Assembly: GCF_918797505.1 (NCBI RefSeq)
Contig: NC_092801.1
Span: 20,770,116 to 20,834,115 of the forward strand
DNA: 64,000 nt
From: Bemisia tabaci
Taxonomy: Eukaryota > Arthropoda > Insecta > Hemiptera > Aleyrodidae
Reading direction: 5' to 3'
Positions 60,891-64,000 of the stretch are shown here, one piece after another (the first letter of the stretch is position 1; every line of letters begins with the position of its first letter). The notes under the pieces are model-generated. The model saw only the letters and a program-made list of their open reading frames with translations. It searched no databases and was not told where the DNA came from. The position numbers and the translations under genes are program-made.

Positions 60891-61764
60891 TCTCTTGTGT
60901 GCAGGAAACCCATTTGATTTGAGTATGAAAAAGAAAACGCATTACGTACCTGAAGATTCCAACTCACAGAAAAAATTTAAATTAAAAACTTGCTGCATCA
61001 CTCACCTGCAACAGACAAAAAAAAATAAAAAAGTTTAATTTGATTTCTTTATTCATGTTACCTTCTGTCCATTTTTGAGGGGCTGGGCTTTTCTTATTAT
61101 CTCATTCAATACAATTTTATCATCCCATTTCAATTGAATACAAACAGGTATTATCATAACATAAGTTTTGAAGCAAGGTTACCACATCACATCTATTCTC
61201 ATCAGAGTAACTACGTAAAAATTTAGTTCATTTGTGAAAAATAAGGGTTTCCCATCTTTAAACCATCATCTCACTTGCAAAAGCTCATCAACGACCTAAT
61301 CCGGGAAAAAGCTGCTGCAAAATACACAAGATAAAAGACAATGTTTAAGTGAACAAACAGAGATCTTCGAAATAAGCAACAATCCCATTTTCAATCGGAA
61401 AATTAAAGAAAAACGAATCGTGGCTCCTCTGTTATTTCAGGACCGAGACTGCTTACAAAGTAAACAGGTCTGGCCAAGCGCGGCAAAAATCAAGGCACGT
61501 AGTGTTGAGGACTATCTAAAAGTTAAAATTTAATCATTTGGTCCCTCGAGAAGGAAAAACTGGTGATAAGAAGCGCGAAGACCGTCAACTTCGGGGCGGT
61601 AATTACAAACTGTGCCTCTGCACTTCAGGATGTTAATCGTTTCGGGGAGAACAAACGGGAATAACACTTTTCGGTGGCTGATATTTTAGCCCCTTCGAAG
61701 TCAGTCTTCTCCCCCTTTTTCGTGTCGATCTCGAGAGAACCTCTTTTTTTAGTGCTTGGGATGA
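60891..61764. other. Unassigned AT-rich sequence
   Basis: About 870 bp, no frame above 68 codons, no repeat partner noticed. Confidence 0.35.
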
Positions 61765-62000
61765 CTATACCATGTTAAGGAAGAACGCAATATGAACATT
61801 CGAGAGTTACCAAATTTCCTCCGATAAAATGTTTATTTTGGAGAAAAGTAATGAATATTTTTCCTTGAAATTTTCTAACACTTTAGATCAAATTACAACC
61901 AAAATTACCTGACAAATTGGAGAATTCACGCATTTTCCTGAAAATTAGTGATTTGCCTAAAGAAATTTGGCAACGCCTGAAGGCTCATACGGCATTTCAA
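61765..62000. mobile_element. MITE family A, copy A14 (right terminus lost)
   Basis: ACCATGTTAAGGAAGAACGC, AACATTCGAGAGTTACCAAA on the left; GAAATTTGGCAACGCCTGAA then GGCTCATACGGCAT on the right, where it breaks into WW2. Confidence 0.82.
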
Positions 62001-62005
62001 TTTCA

Positions 62006-62150
62006 CTGAATTTTCTTTGAGCTACCAATAAAATTCATTGAAATTTTCGAACAGTTTCAACCAACAATTTCTCCATAAAAAAAAGGCGGAAATTTTTGAA
62101 CATCGCACGGCGCTTGTGATACTTTAGCCGGAAGGTTACGACATGTGTAA
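62006..62150. repeat. Dispersed repeat family WW, copy 2
   Basis: CACTGAATTTTCTTTGAGCT, AAATTCATTGAAATTTTCG, CTTGTGATACTTTAGCCGG correspond to the window's first 150 bases. Confidence 0.6.
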
Positions 62151-63088
62151 TTGTGTAATTTTATAGATTACTCAAGATTATAAGCAATAGTAAGTAAGTT
62201 AACAAGTGAAAAAAAACCAATAAGAAGTGGCCGGAACTGTACGTAACAAGGTATGCATACTGGTACGCAGAGTTCAAAAAATTTAATTTTGACTCTAATT
62301 TCAATTTTTAGAATTCTTGGTTTTGTTTTCCCCACGAAATGGCGTGGACCCAGCACCATTTCTCCACTTCGTTACGTAAGTTAACAAGTATGGATCAGTG
62401 AGATATAATCTTAGGATTGACCACCCCTGGATGTAATCGTATTTCGATTCAATAAATCAAATTAAACTAGGAAAAAATAAATCTCACGTGTTTAATGTAT
62501 AGAACACGATCCATCGCAATTTATTCTCACTCGACCGAGCTGCGAGAAAATGATAGAGCGACTCACTCGGTCCTCGACGAAATCGACCAGAGCGAGAGGC
62601 GGGTCGGGGGGGGGGGGGGGTGGCGACGGAAGCTGCGGGGTGAAAAATGGGACCGGAACCGACACAAATTCGGGAGAAATGAAGCCGATATTTTTAATAT
62701 CGGGGCGGAAATTGGAATTGAGCTCTCGGGGCAGGGCCGGGGGTGGCCGGGGGCGGGGAAAATTTGGCGGTTAACGTGACTTCCGCTGGTCACATTTCGT
62801 TCCCCCTTCCTGGAATCCCACATTTCCGCTTCCACCGCCGCGGGGGCCGACTGCGTTAAGTTAACGCCGTTAACGACGCTGTTGACGAATCCGACTGCGT
62901 TGCCGAGTTCGGAGCCGAGGGAATTCCCAGCGAGCTGCCTACAAACTTTCACGGAAAAATCCCCTCAAATTTCCTGTGAGGTGCCTGAAAACTCTTTCGC
63001 TGGGCCTTCCGTATCCGAGTTGGGTCCCTGGTGACCCTCTGGTAAATTGAGTTCAAGTCTATCTCGAAGTAATTAAAGTCTGGCTACT
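62151..63088. other. Unassigned sequence with poly-G and a GC-rich block
   Basis: Fifteen consecutive G at 62606-62620. GC-rich from about 62560 to 62960, including GTTAAGTTAACGCCGTTAAC near 62855, a short perfect-looking inverted motif. Frames of 94, 74 and 129 codons overlap on both strands, with no motif. Confidence 0.4.
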
Positions 63089-63511
63089 GCGTGGAAAAAA
63101 ATGAAATTGCCGATTTAACAATTTCGTAGTTAAAAAAAGTCCCGAACCTGTTTCAATGTACACGGAAAGAAATATAATGTTGATTTGGCATTTATACTAA
63201 TAAAAAGATGTCCGACAAGTTTCAAATGCTGATTTTGCATTTTAACAAATGCTAACGTAACTACGCCCACCGCAAAACGTACAAATTAAAATGTTATGTT
63301 AGCATTTATGTATTGTAAAATCAGCATTTGAAACTTGTCGGACATCTTTTTAACAGTATAAATGCTAAATCAACATTTAATTTTTTTCCGTTTAGATTTT
63401 ACCACCTCCCTGGTTAAAATAGCTTTCCTCTGTTGTAAAATGTACATGTGAGACATCTCGGTCATATTTTCTAACAATTTAATTGCTAAATCAGCAATCC
63501 ATTTTTTCCGT
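63089..63511. mobile_element. Family EE element, copy EE2 (outer)
   Basis: GTGGAAAAAAATGAAATTGC then CGATTTAACAATTT mirrors AATTTAATTGCTAAATCAGC then AATCCATTTTTTCCGT. AAAAAGTCCCGAACCTGTTT and TGTACATGTGAGACATCTCG form inner arms. EE1 is inserted within it. Confidence 0.78.
63160..63391. mobile_element. Family EE element, copy EE1 (nested in EE2)
   Basis: 232 bp, ACACGGAAAGAAATATAATG to the CCGT at 63391 after a T-run. Long arms: TTGATTTGGCATTTATACT with its mirror, and AAGATGTCCGACAAGTTTCA with TGAAACTTGTCGGACATCTT (perfect). The outer element has the same layout, so the family inserted into itself. Confidence 0.88.
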
Positions 63512-64000
63512 CTGATTTTCTGCGGTATAATAAAAAATAAGGTGAGCGACAAAATTTCCAAATTAAAAGGTCCAAAAATCAAAACATGTCCAAACCAAAA
63601 AGGTCCCATAAAACTATTACCTAAAAATACTCAAATGTACCATGGTGCGAAACGTCCAAAACTATGGATGGCTAAGGAACAATACTGCGTACCTGCATAC
63701 CGACGATTTTGCGAAACGAAGGGAAAACTTCGACGTCATTTTCGTAATTTTAAGGTTACAAAAATAAAATTGAGCCATTTAAAAAGGCGTACGATACTTC
63801 CGATGCTGCCAAGGTTGTGCAACGAAGTCCTCTTTTTGTAAGTAACTTATCCGACAGTTCACTTTGAATTTTTTCCTGAATCTGCTGCAAGTTTTTCCGC
63901 GCGATGGTAAAGAAGTTTACTGTGAAGGTATTTCATCTACCTCAAACGCTGTAAAAAATTGCACAATCTTAACAGTATTATACGCCTCACTCGCCCGTTT
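63512..64000. other. Unassigned sequence to the window edge
   Basis: A forward 99-codon frame (63542-63841) is lysine-rich and unrecognised, overlapping nothing on the other strand beyond 63609. No repeat partner noticed. Confidence 0.35.

Overview
The window reads as intergenic, transposon-choked DNA from an arthropod nuclear genome. It is visibly AT-rich and has no operons, no Shine-Dalgarno spacing and no reading frame longer than 150 codons. It carries tRNA-derived SINEs with poly-A tails, 3' stubs of a non-LTR retrotransposon, and arrays of the TTAGG pentamer typical of insect telomeres. A hemipteran, possibly a whitefly, is my best guess; this rests on general familiarity with such repeats, not on a search. 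I found no convincing host protein-coding exon, no functional tRNA or rRNA gene and no CRISPR array.

The window is built mainly from short non-autonomous elements. I sorted them by eye into local families, labelled with letters here. Most are foldback or terminal-inverted-repeat elements (MITE-like) of 130-550 bp, each present two or more times. Family A (TIR near CTGCCGTGCTAAGG) is the commonest. Families B and F are near-complete palindromes of about 550 and 510 bp. Families C, D, FF, GG and ZZ share CACTG ends. Families G and X have 8-bp target duplications, as hAT elements do. Family U has 3-bp duplications (GTC, GTC, GCC). Family I sits in TTAA. Retroelements are three reverse-transcriptase C-terminal stubs (1145-1420, 9356-9639, 38567-38692), two or three SINEs (25833-26104, 37207-37397, and one split at 14876-15330) and a possible Penelope-like hammerhead remnant (40895-41051).

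Layout. 0-9 kb: families B, A, F, U, MM, CC, BB and AA, plus a T/TG-rich minisatellite. 9-11.2 kb: reverse-transcriptase stub 2 and two tandem arrays (L, M). 11.2-19 kb: sparse elements, the 0.85-kb foldback R1, and the split SINE. 19-21 kb: element B3 and the roughly 200-bp array P. 22-30.7 kb: nested U, A, C, G, I, J and Y elements and SINE1. 30.7-34.8 kb: the most repeat-poor stretch. 35-38.9 kb: a large nest (U5, N, Y2, SINE2) and the 74-bp array O. 39-44.3 kb: a three-copy 330-bp tandem array, nested insertions into A10, and the 1.2-kb composite OO. 45-57 kb: more U, F, G, X, V, C and EE copies. 57-64 kb: a purine tract, the TTAGG foldback H, GC-rich blocks, and the self-nested EE pair.

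Because elements are inserted into one another, and a second copy of the target family is often nearby, several insertions can be read against an empty site inside this same window. That gives good support for target duplications and relative ages. No protein machinery for any of these elements is encoded here, so all must have been mobilised from elsewhere.
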